Origin: Roseibium sp.
Lineage (GTDB): Bacteria; Pseudomonadota; Alphaproteobacteria; Rhizobiales; Stappiaceae
Assembly (NCBI GenBank): GCA_017643925.1
Contig: JAEPML010000001.1
Span: forward strand, 434,001-498,000
Reading direction: 5' to 3'
Length of the DNA: 64,000 nt
Part shown: positions 1 through 7,905 of the stretch, piece by piece
Layout of the letters: the number at the start of each line of letters is the position of its first letter
How positions within the stretch are numbered: position 1 is the stretch's first letter
The notes under the pieces: model-generated
The model's input: only the letters and a program-made list of their open reading frames with translations
What the model was told of the DNA's origin: nothing
The model's database searches: none
Program-made: the position numbers and the translations under genes

Positions 1-25
1 CGAGGCGCAGACCAAGGGCGACTGA
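1..25 (+). CDS. 3' end of an unidentified gene cut by the window edge
   Basis: The frame starting at base 2 reads seven codons (E-A-Q-T-K-G-D) and ends at TGA 23-25. Two inverted repeats follow at once, as expected after a gene end. Too little is left to identify the product, and another frame stays open further, so this assignment is tentative. Confidence 0.35.
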
Positions 26-37
26 TTTTTGCCGGCA

Positions 38-63
38 GCGCAAATTGCTGCTTCAATTTGCGC
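38..63 (+). repeat. Inverted repeat downstream of the left-edge gene
   Basis: Perfect 10-bp arms at 38-47 (GCGCAAATTG) and 54-63 (CAATTTGCGC) around a 6-nt loop. A pyrimidine-rich but not pure T stretch follows. It may act with the next hairpin as a double terminator. Confidence 0.5.
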
Positions 64-77
64 CTTCATTTCAAAAG

Positions 78-108
78 CGCGGACCGCTATGAACGGTCCG
101 CGTCTTTC
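78..108 (+). terminator. Intrinsic terminator before the chorismate mutase gene
   Basis: Perfect 9-bp GC-rich stem, 78-86 with 94-102, loop CTATGAA, followed by TCTTTCC. It separates the left-edge gene from the chorismate mutase gene, so the latter needs its own promoter or readthrough. Confidence 0.65.
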
Positions 109-128
109 CTTTCAAGCGACATTTTCGG

Positions 129-464
129 ATGACCCAGGTGAAGCAACCAGCGGACTGCATGAACAAGTCCGATATCCGGTCGGCCATTGACAGCCTCGAC
201 GAGGACTTGCTGCGGATATTTGCCCGCAGACAGGGCTATGTGCGCCGTATGGCGCAATTGAAGCAAAGCCCGGATGAAGCATTCGATCACGACCGCATTG
301 AAACCATGGTTGCGCGGCTCAAGGCCCGGGCGGAAGAACTGGGCCTCGAAGGAGAGCAGGCCGAAATTGTCTGGCGTTCCCTCATAGACTGGAACGTAGA
401 CTACGAGCGCAGGACAATCGCAAAGATGCTCGAAGACACAGAACAGGCACCCGCAGAAGCCTGA
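129..464 (+). CDS. Chorismate mutase, AroQ class
   Basis: Predicted to convert chorismate to prephenate, the branch point to phenylalanine and tyrosine, in the cytoplasm. The 111-residue product is a stand-alone AroQ fold: an all-helical chain beginning (from residue 11) with the pattern S-x-I-D-x-L-D-x-x-L-L and followed by the basic segment A-R-R-Q-G-Y-V that supplies active-site residues in this family. No signal peptide is visible, so it is not the exported *AroQ type. The start is uncertain: ATG at 129 gives 111 residues, but ATG at 159, directly before the conserved helix, is equally plausible, and neither has a clear ribosome binding site. It is expressed alone, between a terminator and a gene about 100 bases downstream. 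Family assignment is firm; the start is not. Confidence 0.85.
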   Translation: MTQVKQPADCMNKSDIRSAIDSLDEDLLRIFARRQGYVRRMAQLKQSPDEAFDHDRIETMVARLKARAEELGLEGEQAEIVWRSLIDWNVDYERRTIAKMLEDTEQAPAEA

Positions 465-563
465 GACTGACAAAATTTGATGCCGGGCCGCCTGTAAAGC
501 GATCGCGACAGTCCTACCTAAAGGGGCAACTGGAACTTTCGCGATTTTGAGAGGAAGCCCCGA

Positions 564-1688
564 ATGACGGCCTCAACACGTATTGCATCCCTTGCCACCG
601 CTGGTGCCTTGTCGACATTCATCTGGACAGCCGTTCCAGTGCATTCCCAGTCATCGATTGCGCTTGAAACGGTAACCGATGGCCTGTCCTATCCGTGGAG
701 CGTCGCCTTTCTGCCTCAGGGAGGCTACCTGGTGACTGAACGCGACGGTGTCCTGAAATTCGTTTCCGATGAGGGAGCACAAAGTGTCGTGGCCGGCGCT
801 CCGGAGGTTTTTGCTCAGGGGCAGGGCGGTTTGCTTGATGTTGTGTTGAGTCCTGATTTCGACACCGACAACACGATTTTCCTCAGCTTCTCGCAAGGCT
901 CGCCCGAAGGTGCTGGCACGTCTGTCTACCGCGCCAGATTGAATCCGGCTGGCGGTGGCTATGAACTGATCGATGGTGACACGATCTTCGCAGCGAACAA
1001 CAAGGCCTACGGAGGTCGGCACTTTGGCTCGCGCCTTGCCTTTTCGCCTGACGGAAACCTGTTCATGACCTTGGGGGACCGTGGTGACGGCCCGCGATCG
1101 CAGGACGCGTCCGACCACACCGGGTCTGTCCTTCGCCTGACGCGAGACGGTGACCCGGCACCGGGAAATCCCTTTGCAGGCGATCAATCCGCCAAGCCGG
1201 AAATCTGGTCCATTGGACACAGAAACCCGCAGAGTGCGGCCATTCATCCCGAAACGGGTATCTTGTGGACTGTAGAACATGGCGCGCGCGGTGGCGATGA
1301 AATCAACGTGCCGGAGGCCGGCAAGAACTATGGCTGGCCCGTTATCTCCTATGGCCGCCACTATTCCGGCGGAAAAATAGGTGAGGGGACCCAGAAGGAT
1401 GGCATGGAACAGCCGATCCACTACTGGGACCCGTCCATCGCTCCTTCCGGCATGGCCTTTGTGACCAGCGATCTTTATCCGGATTGGCAGGGCGACCTGT
1501 TGGTCGGTGCTCTTCGCGGACAACATCTCGCCAAGCTGGAACTGGATGGCAAGGCCATCGTTTCGGAAAGCCGTTTGTTGGAAGATCTCGGTGAGAGGAT
1601 CAGGGACGTCCGACAGGCTCCGGACGGGTACCTCTACGTGCTCACCGACAGCGATGACGGTCAGCTGATCCGGCTCAAACCGCAATAA
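564..1688 (+). CDS. PQQ-dependent soluble aldose sugar dehydrogenase (YliI/Asd family), exported
   Basis: A 374-residue protein with an N-terminal signal peptide of about 29 residues ending V-H-S-Q, so it acts in the periplasm. The body is a six-bladed beta-propeller of the glucose/sorbosone dehydrogenase family. Family signatures visible are L-x-Y-P-W-S-V-A-F-L-P near the start, G-R-H-F-G-S-R-L-A-F-S-P-D-G, T-L-G-D-R-G-D, the cofactor-side G-H-R-N-P-Q and E-H-G-A-R-G-G-D-E-I-N. Known members oxidise aldose sugars with PQQ and calcium and pass electrons to a soluble acceptor; the substrate of this one is unknown. PQQ synthesis genes are not in this window. An AGGAAG motif about 8 bases before the ATG supports the start. 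Confidence 0.88.
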   Translation: MTASTRIASLATAGALSTFIWTAVPVHSQSSIALETVTDGLSYPWSVAFLPQGGYLVTERDGVLKFVSDEGAQSVVAGAPEVFAQGQGGLLDVVLSPDFDTDNTIFLSFSQGSPEGAGTSVYRARLNPAGGGYELIDGDTIFAANNKAYGGRHFGSRLAFSPDGNLFMTLGDRGDGPRSQDASDHTGSVLRLTRDGDPAPGNPFAGDQSAKPEIWSIGHRNPQSAAIHPETGILWTVEHGARGGDEINVPEAGKNYGWPVISYGRHYSGGKIGEGTQKDGMEQPIHYWDPSIAPSGMAFVTSDLYPDWQGDLLVGALRGQHLAKLELDGKAIVSESRLLEDLGERIRDVRQAPDGYLYVLTDSDDGQLIRLKPQ

Positions 1689-2017
1689 GAGGGCTGAGCT
1701 TTCGTCAGGCGCAAACAGGTTTCCGGGCATTTCGCTTGACATTTCGACCCGTCCCAACGATATAGCGCCCAGCAATCGCTGCCGCGTGAGCAGCACTCAA
1801 GATTCGTCCCGATGAAATGATCATCGATGTGTAACGGGTCATATTGCTTTCGCTTCGAGTCCGGACGGACTCGCCCAGTTCCCATTTCACGCGAGGGTCT
1901 GGCGGCAAAGAGTTTGTGCTCCGAACGGGGGACAGCTGCCGCAAACCACGAATTTGACTGCGACATGTCTCGCGGTCCACAGGCGTGTTTTCGTGCGCCT
2001 GAACCAAGGAATTTATT
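1689..2017 (+). other. Gene-free 329-base leader region of the helicase gene
   Basis: No convincing gene. A 64-codon open frame at 1827-2021 overlaps the helicase start and looks like chance. No strong terminator follows the sugar dehydrogenase. Helicases of this class often carry long 5' untranslated leaders used in cold response, so the space may be a regulatory leader; the sequence alone does not show it. Confidence 0.4.
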
Positions 2018-3313
2018 TTGACCGACTTTCAAAGCCTCGGACTCTCCAAGGGCCTTTTGTCTGCAATTGCGGAAATCGGCTATGACACTCCGACGCCGAT
2101 ACAAGAAAAAGCCATCCCGCTCGTACTTCAGGGCAAGGACCTGATGGGTCTGGCGCAGACCGGAACCGGCAAGACGGCAGCCTTCGGAGTGCCTCTCATC
2201 GACCGACTGATGGAAGAAAACACCAGGCCGCAAGCCAGGGGTACCCGGGCACTCATCCTCGCGCCCACCCGCGAACTGGTCAATCAGATCGCCAAGAACC
2301 TAATCTCGTTTCTGAAGAAAACACCGCTGCGGGTTACCTCCGTCGTGGGCGGTGTTTCGATCAATGCCCAGATCAAGCGCCTTTCCAAGGGCACAGACAT
2401 TCTTGTTGCCACTCCGGGCCGTCTGCTGGACCTGGTTGACCGCGAAGCGGTCGACTTGGGCACTGCCTCCTATCTCGTTCTGGATGAAGCGGATCAGATG
2501 CTCGATCTGGGTTTCATTCATGCTCTGCGGCGGATCGCAGGTTTGGTTGCAGACGAGCGACAGACGCTGCTCTTTTCGGCAACGATGCCGAGGCAGATCA
2601 GTGAACTGGCCCAGTCCTACCTGACTGACCCGGAGCGTGTTGAAGTATCGCCGGCCGGCCGGACTGCCGACAAGATCTCCCAGTCCGTCCATTTCATGGA
2701 TAGAAAAACCAAGACCGGTTTTCTCGTGGAGCAGTTGCAGGCGAACCCGCAAGATCTGTCGCTCGTGTTCTGCCGGACCAAACACGGTGCAGAGCGCCTG
2801 ATGCGTAAACTCGCACAAAGCGGTGTCGCTGCGGGCTCCATTCACGGCAACAAGAGCCAGAACCAGCGTGACCGGGCAATCCGGGACCTCCGTAATGGTG
2901 ACATCAATGTCCTTGTGGCGACGGATGTTGCGGCACGTGGGATTGATATTCCGGGCGTGAGCCACGTCTATAATTTCGAACTGCCGGAGGTCGCCGAGGC
3001 CTACGTTCACAGGATCGGAAGGACTGCGCGCGCAGGTGCAGAAGGGGAAGCCGTTGCGTTGTGCGCTCCCGAAGAGATTGGTCTCTTCCGCCAGATCGAA
3101 AAACTGATTGGCATCGAGATTTCCGTTGCGAGCGGTGATGTTCCACCTCTTTCCGCAGCCGCCTCGAGGTCGCAAAGAGGCGCACGCAACAAGGGCGGTA
3201 AACCGGGCGGCAAGAAGCCTTTCCAGAAAAGGGCGTCTTCCGGAGACAACGACAACAGGTCGCGTTCCCGGAACCAGAGGCGCAGGCAGGGCTCCCGCAG
3301 GGACGCAGCGTAA
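2018..3313 (+). CDS. rhlE: DEAD-box RNA helicase, RhlE-like
   Basis: A 431-residue ATP-dependent RNA helicase for ribosome assembly or RNA turnover. All core motifs are intact in order: Q motif (residues 21-29, G-Y-D-T-P-T-P-I-Q), Walker A A-Q-T-G-T-G-K-T at 46-53, P-T-R-E-L, T-P-G-R, D-E-A-D at 156-159, S-A-T at 187-189, and H-R-I-G-R-T-A-R near 330. The tail after about residue 380 is rich in R, K, G, S and Q, as in RhlE proteins, and probably binds RNA non-specifically. Translation probably starts at TTG 2018, giving M-T-D-F; AAGGA lies about 7 bases upstream and no in-frame ATG fits the family start. DbpA or CsdA assignments are less likely because their specific C-terminal domains are absent. 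Confidence 0.9.
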   Translation: MTDFQSLGLSKGLLSAIAEIGYDTPTPIQEKAIPLVLQGKDLMGLAQTGTGKTAAFGVPLIDRLMEENTRPQARGTRALILAPTRELVNQIAKNLISFLKKTPLRVTSVVGGVSINAQIKRLSKGTDILVATPGRLLDLVDREAVDLGTASYLVLDEADQMLDLGFIHALRRIAGLVADERQTLLFSATMPRQISELAQSYLTDPERVEVSPAGRTADKISQSVHFMDRKTKTGFLVEQLQANPQDLSLVFCRTKHGAERLMRKLAQSGVAAGSIHGNKSQNQRDRAIRDLRNGDINVLVATDVAARGIDIPGVSHVYNFELPEVAEAYVHRIGRTARAGAEGEAVALCAPEEIGLFRQIEKLIGIEISVASGDVPPLSAAASRSQRGARNKGGKPGGKKPFQKRASSGDNDNRSRSRNQRRRQGSRRDAA

Positions 3314-3347
3314 TTCGGCAATTAGCCGAAGAACGTGAAGACGGGCT

Positions 3348-3378
3348 AAAAAAACACCGGGACGTGGCCGTCCCGGTG
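3348..3378 (-). terminator. Strong intrinsic terminator for a minus-strand transcript
   Basis: Perfect 10-bp stem, 3355-3364 with 3369-3378, loop TGGC. Seven A residues at 3348-3354 become a U7 tract on the minus strand; the plus side has no T run. It may also help end the helicase transcript, but its polarity points to an unseen minus-strand transcript from the 3.4-4 kb region. Confidence 0.7.
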
Positions 3379-4075
3379 GGAATCAGTGGTTGATGGGTGT
3401 CCAGGGGGCACTGGCCGCCTGGGGATAATTCCGGAAGCCGTTTTGTCGTGTATCCCGGTGCCGCCGCTGCCCGGATACCGCGTTCAGACTTCCAATCCAT
3501 GTGCACAAGGGCGACGCGGTCGCCCATGAGTTTTATTGTCAGGGTAAAGCCGAAAGTCTTGACCAAAGCCCCTAAGGACTTTGAGATTTTCAACGAAGTG
3601 CCCCGTTAAAAGTAAAGCTAAATTAATTAACTTCGATCTGCAACCAATGCCGTGTTTGAAGTGCGTGTGTTGTGAATAAACGAAAATGCCAAATAAAACA
3701 GTGTGTTGTGTCTATCGTTGGCGTAATTCCAGTTTTGCGGGAACATCTTTTGGTTGTGTCGAGGTTGTAGATTCCAGAAAATATGATTAAAAATCAAAGA
3801 ATTGCCGGAAGTATTTCCCTAATTTATCCGGGTATAAAAAATTTCTATGAGGCTTCATTGAGGTCGCAGACTTGATCCAATTCGTTGAAAATATGGCCAA
3901 ATTTTACTCATGCCCAAAATCTGGGAATGTCAAATGAAGCTCTCGTATTACTTTGGTGGTCGCTGACGACGTGAAGCCAATGTGGCAGCTTCAGTTTCCA
4001 AGGCGCAGGTTTCTGCGGTTCGCATAAGAGGTCGTTTTGGAGCTATAACAAATTTTTATTCAGCCCAATAATTCA

Positions 4076-4431
4076 TTGACCCAACGGTAGCGTCACGATA
4101 TCCCGGCTCCATCAGGTTTATGGTTAACAGGCCCTTGAGCCCTGAAAACCTGGCTAGAAAAGTCCAGATCAAATCTGGAAAAATGTGCACGTCGGCTCCA
4201 TCTGGACCACCGACCCCTTTAAACGGTTGCAGGCTCGTTGTGGGCAGGCAAACCCCTTGTGGCGCGGGCAAAAGCGCATGGTATGCGGATGTGCGGCGCG
4301 TCCGCACTCCCTACTGCGCGTTTTTGATAACCGCAACAGGCTGGCCCCCCACTTTAGCCAGCTTGATACCGACCCATCGGCCACAAGGCAACGGCACCGG
4401 GAGGGCCCCCCTTCCCGGTGCCGTTTGTTTT
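4076..4431 (+). ncRNA. Candidate small RNA ending at a strong terminator
   Basis: Hypothesis built from three signs: a promoter-like TTGACC at 4076-4081 with TATCCC 17 bases later, several internal hairpins (for example TCCAGAT/ATCTGGA near 4165-4181 and GTGCGG/CCGCAC near 4290), and a strong plus-strand terminator at 4390-4431 with no plus-strand protein gene upstream. It does not match any RNA family I recognise. The 5' end is a guess. Confidence 0.3.
4390..4431 (+). terminator. Very strong intrinsic terminator, plus strand
   Basis: Perfect 13-bp stem, 4390-4402 with 4413-4425, loop GGGCCCCCCT, then TTTGTTTT. On the minus side no U run follows, though the hairpin could also protect the 3' end of the gene ending at 4454. 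Confidence 0.85.
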
Positions 4432-4453
4432 CTCATCTCAACTTTGCCCGGAT

Positions 4454-4765
4454 TCATGGCGTCACGATTACGAAGACGCTGGCCCCCTGATGCACGACCG
4501 GTTGATAGTAGACGGCTCCGCATTGAAAGTAGGTTGCTCCGCGCAAGATCACCTTGACGCAGCCAGCGGGCAAGGCGTTGTGATAGTGCGCCTGGCGGCG
4601 GCTGACACGCCGCGCAGTGCGTCTTGCGGTTCGCCTTGCTGCACCGTTGTCGGCCTTTGCAGCACTGACAGCAATCCTTTCAGCGAGCCCCGAGGCCGGC
4701 ACGAGAGGCGTGGCAAGGGTCATTGTTGTTGCAATTGCGCAGGACAGAAAAAGGGATTTCGGCAT
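4454..4765 (-). CDS. Small secreted protein with a C-terminal beta-rich Cys/Tyr motif
   Basis: A 103-residue product with a signal peptide (M-P-K-S-L-F-L-S-C-A-I-A, cleavage probably near residue 24), a basic middle (R-R-T-A-R-R-T-A-R-R), and a compact end with G-C-V-K-V, Y-F-Q-C-G, V-Y-Y-Q-P-V and V-F-V-I-V. The paired cysteines and the Y-Y-Q-P pattern resemble small periplasmic proteins common in alphaproteobacteria whose function is unknown. An AAAGGAGG ribosome binding site sits 6-7 bases before ATG 4765, which decides this start over a longer open frame. A 14-base palindrome lies upstream at 4822-4835. No function is claimed. Confidence 0.72.
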   Translation of the reverse strand: MPKSLFLSCAIATTMTLATPLVPASGLAERIAVSAAKADNGAARRTARRTARRVSRRQAHYHNALPAGCVKVILRGATYFQCGAVYYQPVVHQGASVFVIVTP

Positions 4766-4821
4766 GATTGCCTCCTTTCGGTTGGCAGCGGCAGTGCTGC
4801 GAACGGGGAGGCTGTATCTGA

Positions 4822-4835
4822 TCCACTGCAGTGGA
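4822..4835. promoter_or_regulatory. 14-base perfect palindrome upstream of the small secreted protein
   Basis: TCCACTGCAGTGGA reads the same on both strands and lies about 57 bases before the start of the 4454-4765 gene, in promoter position. It may be an operator; the cognate regulator is unknown. Confidence 0.35.
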
Positions 4836-4876
4836 ATATGTTGGGCCGCATTTCGGCAGTAAATGGAATTTCTCAT

Positions 4877-4915
4877 GAAAAAAGCGGCCACAGAAGTTAA
4901 TGTCCGTGACCGCTT
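4877..4915 (-). terminator. Intrinsic terminator of the ETF-QO gene
   Basis: On the minus strand a 10-bp stem with one mismatch (4906-4915 with 4882-4891) is followed by a T6-7 run (4877-4883). It lies just after the ETF-QO stop codon at 4943. Confidence 0.75.
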
Positions 4916-4942
4916 GAAGTCTATTGCAAGGGAATTGCCGAC

Positions 4943-6619
4943 CTACATATTCGGATAATTCGGTCCACCGGCGCCTTCGGGAACCGTCCAGGTGATATTG
5001 CCGTTCGGGTCCTTGATGTCACAGGTCTTGCAGTGGACACAGTTCTGCGAGTTGATCTGGAACTTCGGCGCGTCGTCGCCTTCCTCGATCCACTCATATA
5101 CACCTGCCGGACAGTAGCGATTGGACGGGCCGGCAAAGACATCGTGTTCAGATGATTTTTGCAGGGCGTCATCTCGCACCTTGAGATGGATCGGCTGATC
5201 TTCCTCGTGATTGGTGTTGGACAGGAAGACAGAGGACAACTTGTCAAACGAAACTTCGCCGTCAGGTTTCGGGTAGTCGATCTTCTTGCAGTCCTTTGCA
5301 GGCTTCAGCGTTTCGGAGTCGCGCTTGCCGTGTTTCATGGTGCCGAAGAAGGAGAACCCGAACAGTTCGTTGGTCCACATGTCCAGCCCGCCAAGCGAAA
5401 CGCCGAGCACGGTGCCGAATTTCGACCAGAGCGGTTTTGCATTGCGGACCTTCTTGAGGTCCTCACCGATCGGGCTGTTGCGCCAGGTGGTGTCATAGTT
5501 GGTCAGCTCGTTATTGGCTTCTCCGCGTCCGATCGCAGCCATGACCTCTTCCGCTGCGAGCATGCCGGACATCATGGCGTTGTGAGACCCCTTGATCCGG
5601 GGGACGTTGACGAGCCCTGCAGAACAGCCCATGAGCAACCCTCCGGGGAAGGAGAGTTTGGGAACGGACTGGTAGCCACCCTCGGTGATCGCACGGGCAC
5701 CATAGGAGATGCGCTTGCCGCCTTCGAAGGTCTCGCGAATGGCCGGGTGGGTCTTGAAGCGCTGGAACTCGTCAAAAGGCGAGAGCCACGGGTTTTCATA
5801 GTTCAGGTGCACCACGAAACCGACAGCGACCTGATTGTCTTCAAGGTGGTAGAGGAAAGAGCCGCCGCCGGTCTTGCCATCCAGCGGCCAGCCGAAGGAG
5901 TGCTGGACAAGGCCCGGTTTGTGCTTTTCCGGGTCCACCTGCCACAATTCCTTGATGCCGATGCCGAATTTCGGAACGTCGGAATCCTTGTCGAGGTCAA
6001 ACTGTTCGATCAGTTGCTTGGCGAGCGAGCCGCGGGCACCTTCGCCGATCAGGGTGTACTTGCCGCGCAGCTCCATCCCGCGCGTGAACATGGCGTTGGG
6101 CTTGCCGTCGCGGCCAATCCCCATATCGCCGGTGGCGACACCGACGACATTGCCATTGTCGTCGTAAAGCAGCTCGGCAGCGGCAAATCCCGGATAGATT
6201 TCGACACCAAGCGCTTCTGCCTTTTCGGCAAGCCACCGGCAGACATTGCCCAGGGAAACAATGTAATTTCCGTGGTTGTTCATGAGCTTGGGCATGAAAA
6301 GATTTGGCAGGCGCATGGACCCCGCAGGTCCCAGAACCAGGAAGTGGTCGGCGGAAACGGGCGTCTTGATCGGTGTGTCTTCTTCACGCCAATCCGGCAG
6401 CAGCTGATCCAGTGCGATGGGATCAATGACGGCGCCAGACAGAATATGGGCGCCGACCTCGGAGCCTTTCTCCAGGACAACGACGCTCAGTTCCTCGCCC
6501 TTGTCATTTGCAATCTGTTTCAATCGAATGGCAGCTGCGAGCCCCGCTGGACCTGCGCCGACAATAACGACATCAACATCCATGCTTTCGCGTTCGCCAA
6601 GCGCTTCCTGTTCGCTCAT
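4943..6619 (-). CDS. Electron transfer flavoprotein-ubiquinone oxidoreductase (ETF-QO)
   Basis: A 558-residue inner-membrane-associated enzyme that takes electrons from reduced ETF, loaded by acyl-CoA and branched-chain dehydrogenases, and passes them to ubiquinone. The N-terminus has the FAD-binding motif V-G-A-G-P-A-G-L-A-A-A (about residues 20-30). The C-terminus carries the [4Fe-4S] motif: Y-C-P-A-G-V-Y followed by N-C-V-H-C-K-T-C-D-I-K-D-P. Length and motifs match full-length bacterial and mitochondrial ETF-QO. The start at ATG 6619 is chosen because GGAGGG lies 7 bases upstream; an upstream ATG at 6640 lacks one. The ETF subunits themselves are not in the window. A palindrome at 6783-6796 in the divergent intergenic space is a possible operator. 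Confidence 0.95.
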   Translation of the reverse strand: MSEQEALGERESMDVDVVIVGAGPAGLAAAIRLKQIANDKGEELSVVVLEKGSEVGAHILSGAVIDPIALDQLLPDWREEDTPIKTPVSADHFLVLGPAGSMRLPNLFMPKLMNNHGNYIVSLGNVCRWLAEKAEALGVEIYPGFAAAELLYDDNGNVVGVATGDMGIGRDGKPNAMFTRGMELRGKYTLIGEGARGSLAKQLIEQFDLDKDSDVPKFGIGIKELWQVDPEKHKPGLVQHSFGWPLDGKTGGGSFLYHLEDNQVAVGFVVHLNYENPWLSPFDEFQRFKTHPAIRETFEGGKRISYGARAITEGGYQSVPKLSFPGGLLMGCSAGLVNVPRIKGSHNAMMSGMLAAEEVMAAIGRGEANNELTNYDTTWRNSPIGEDLKKVRNAKPLWSKFGTVLGVSLGGLDMWTNELFGFSFFGTMKHGKRDSETLKPAKDCKKIDYPKPDGEVSFDKLSSVFLSNTNHEEDQPIHLKVRDDALQKSSEHDVFAGPSNRYCPAGVYEWIEEGDDAPKFQINSQNCVHCKTCDIKDPNGNITWTVPEGAGGPNYPNM

Positions 6620-6934
6620 ATTTTCTCCCTCCGCCCTCAAGGGCTATGCCCTTTTCGCATTCTTTGCCTTATTTTGCAGCGCAATACACGACATTTTTCA
6701 TAGTCAAATGCGAATTTGTGCAGAATTTAGCCGACTTGAGCCCAGATAGACCAAAGCCCGGTCGCCTCGTCAAGGGAAGAAATTACGTTTACGTAAACTA
6801 GAGGTATGTGATCTTTGGAAACATCGTTGATGTGTACAAGCTCTGGAAAACAGGCCAGCCGGACCTGTGCAGCCCGCCGGGTATCTTGTACTGACCGAAC
6901 CGTGCGTTAAACTTGCGCCCCGGAGGCCGACATT
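6620..6934. other. 315-base divergent promoter region of ETF-QO and uracil-DNA glycosylase
   Basis: No gene visible. AT-rich sequence at 6650-6730 probably holds the ETF-QO promoter. The palindrome at 6783-6796 is the main feature. Confidence 0.5.
6783..6796. promoter_or_regulatory. Palindrome TTACGT-TT-ACGTAA, possible LiuR-type operator
   Basis: Perfect 6-base arms around a 2-base centre, between the divergent ETF-QO and glycosylase genes, about 165 bases from the ETF-QO start. MerR-family LiuR regulators of branched-chain amino acid and acyl-CoA breakdown are known to control ETF genes in proteobacteria and, as I recall, bind ACGT-containing palindromes of this style. The link is inference from resemblance and context. 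Confidence 0.4.
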
Positions 6935-7837
6935 TTGCAGCAAAACTCAATAGAAACGCGTCAGCTTGAAGCGTTGCTGGACTTCTACCTTGAAGCGGGT
7001 GTCGACTCTTTTCCCGGAGACGACCGGGTGGACTGGTTCGAACTGACGAGACAACAGGCCGCACTTCGCCAGCAAGGCCAGGAACCGCGACCTGCGGCAC
7101 AGGCACCCTCCGGACCAGACACTGGCAGCGCAGACGCAAGGGACACAAGGCACAGCCAATTCGCGCCGCCTGTGAAAACCATCCCCGCTCAACCGATCGC
7201 GCCTTCGAGCGGACAGCCGGCTGTCATTCCTGACAGGGAGATTGTCGGTGCAGCCCGGGGCCTGGCTGCAACAGCAGCGACGCTGGACGATCTAAGGTCC
7301 TGTCTCGAGGCCTTCGACGGGTGCAATTTGAAGCTGACAGCCAAGAAGCTGGTTTTCGCGGACGGTAACCCTGATGCGAGGCTGATGTTCGTCGGCGAAG
7401 CTCCCGGAAGGGACGAGGACTTTCAAGGCAAGCCGTTTGTCGGCCGGTCCGGACAATTGCTCGACAGCATGTTGACGGCTATCGGGCTCGACAGGTCGTC
7501 CGCCTATATCGCCAATGTCGTCCCCTGGCGTCCACCGGGCAACCGGACACCGACGCCCCAGGAAACCGAAATCTGCAAGCCTTTCATTCAACGGCAAATC
7601 GAGCTTGTGAACCCGGATGTGCTTGTGTTTCTCGGCGCTGCTTCGGCCAAAACCCTGCTCGGCGTTCAGGATGGGATCCGCAAGATGCGGGGGCGCTGGA
7701 TGCAGTACCCGGGTAACGGCAAGCAGATTGCTGCCATTGCCACCTATCATCCCGCCTACCTGCTCCGCAGCCCCTTGGAAAAGCGGTTGTCGTGGAGGGA
7801 TTTTCTGAGCATTCGCGAGAAACTGACGTCGCAATAA
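6935..7837 (+). CDS. Uracil-DNA glycosylase, family 4-like
   Basis: Removes uracil from DNA at the start of base excision repair. The 300-residue protein has a long, poorly conserved N-terminal part (about 1-100, Pro/Ala/Gln-rich around 50-85) and a C-terminal UDG domain. Visible motifs are G-E-A-P-G-R-D-E-D, G-K-P-F-V-G-R-S-G, N-V-V-P-W-R-P-P-G-N-R-T-P-T and H-P-A-Y-L-L-R-S-P. Classic family 4 enzymes hold a [4Fe-4S] cluster with four Cys; here I see a C-x7-C pair and one C-K-P-F cysteine in the expected places, while the fourth position reads V-F-L-G, so the cluster may be altered. The start is TTG 6935, supported by CGGAGG 8 bases upstream. Confidence 0.85.
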   Translation: MQQNSIETRQLEALLDFYLEAGVDSFPGDDRVDWFELTRQQAALRQQGQEPRPAAQAPSGPDTGSADARDTRHSQFAPPVKTIPAQPIAPSSGQPAVIPDREIVGAARGLAATAATLDDLRSCLEAFDGCNLKLTAKKLVFADGNPDARLMFVGEAPGRDEDFQGKPFVGRSGQLLDSMLTAIGLDRSSAYIANVVPWRPPGNRTPTPQETEICKPFIQRQIELVNPDVLVFLGAASAKTLLGVQDGIRKMRGRWMQYPGNGKQIAAIATYHPAYLLRSPLEKRLSWRDFLSIREKLTSQ

Positions 7838-7905
7838 ATCCTCTCGGCAAAGCGGGGTGTTAACCCGGGTTTCAGACTCGTGGTTGCAAACTGGGTTGTA
7901 TTGTC

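Larger units (their letters stand above)
3314..4453. other. 1.1-kb gene-free region, AT-rich in the middle
   Basis: Between the helicase and the small secreted-protein gene I see no protein gene. Bases 3610-4080 are clearly AT-richer than the surroundings. Bases 3390-3600 carry short open frames on both strands, none with a good start, ribosome binding site or recognisable product. The region is bracketed by a minus-strand terminator (3348-3378) and a plus-strand terminator (4390-4431), neither of which has an obvious gene, so it may make small RNAs from both strands. No tRNA, tmRNA, RNase P or SRP RNA signature was found. Confidence 0.6.

Noticed and set aside
651-1796. 381-codon minus-strand open frame
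   Set aside because: Antisense shadow of the sugar dehydrogenase gene.
3397-3609. 70-codon plus-strand frame in the gene-free region
   Set aside because: GTG start without a ribosome binding site, just past a hairpin, no recognisable features; a minus-strand frame over the same bases is equally open.
4100-4400. tRNA, tmRNA, RNase P or SRP RNA in the gene-free region
   Set aside because: No T-arm GGTTCGA motif, acceptor stem, tag frame or conserved RNase P/SRP core was found.
5159-6703. 514-codon plus-strand open frame
   Set aside because: It lies opposite the ETF-QO gene, whose motifs are unambiguous. The frame is open because of codon bias in a GC-rich gene and its translation has no family features.
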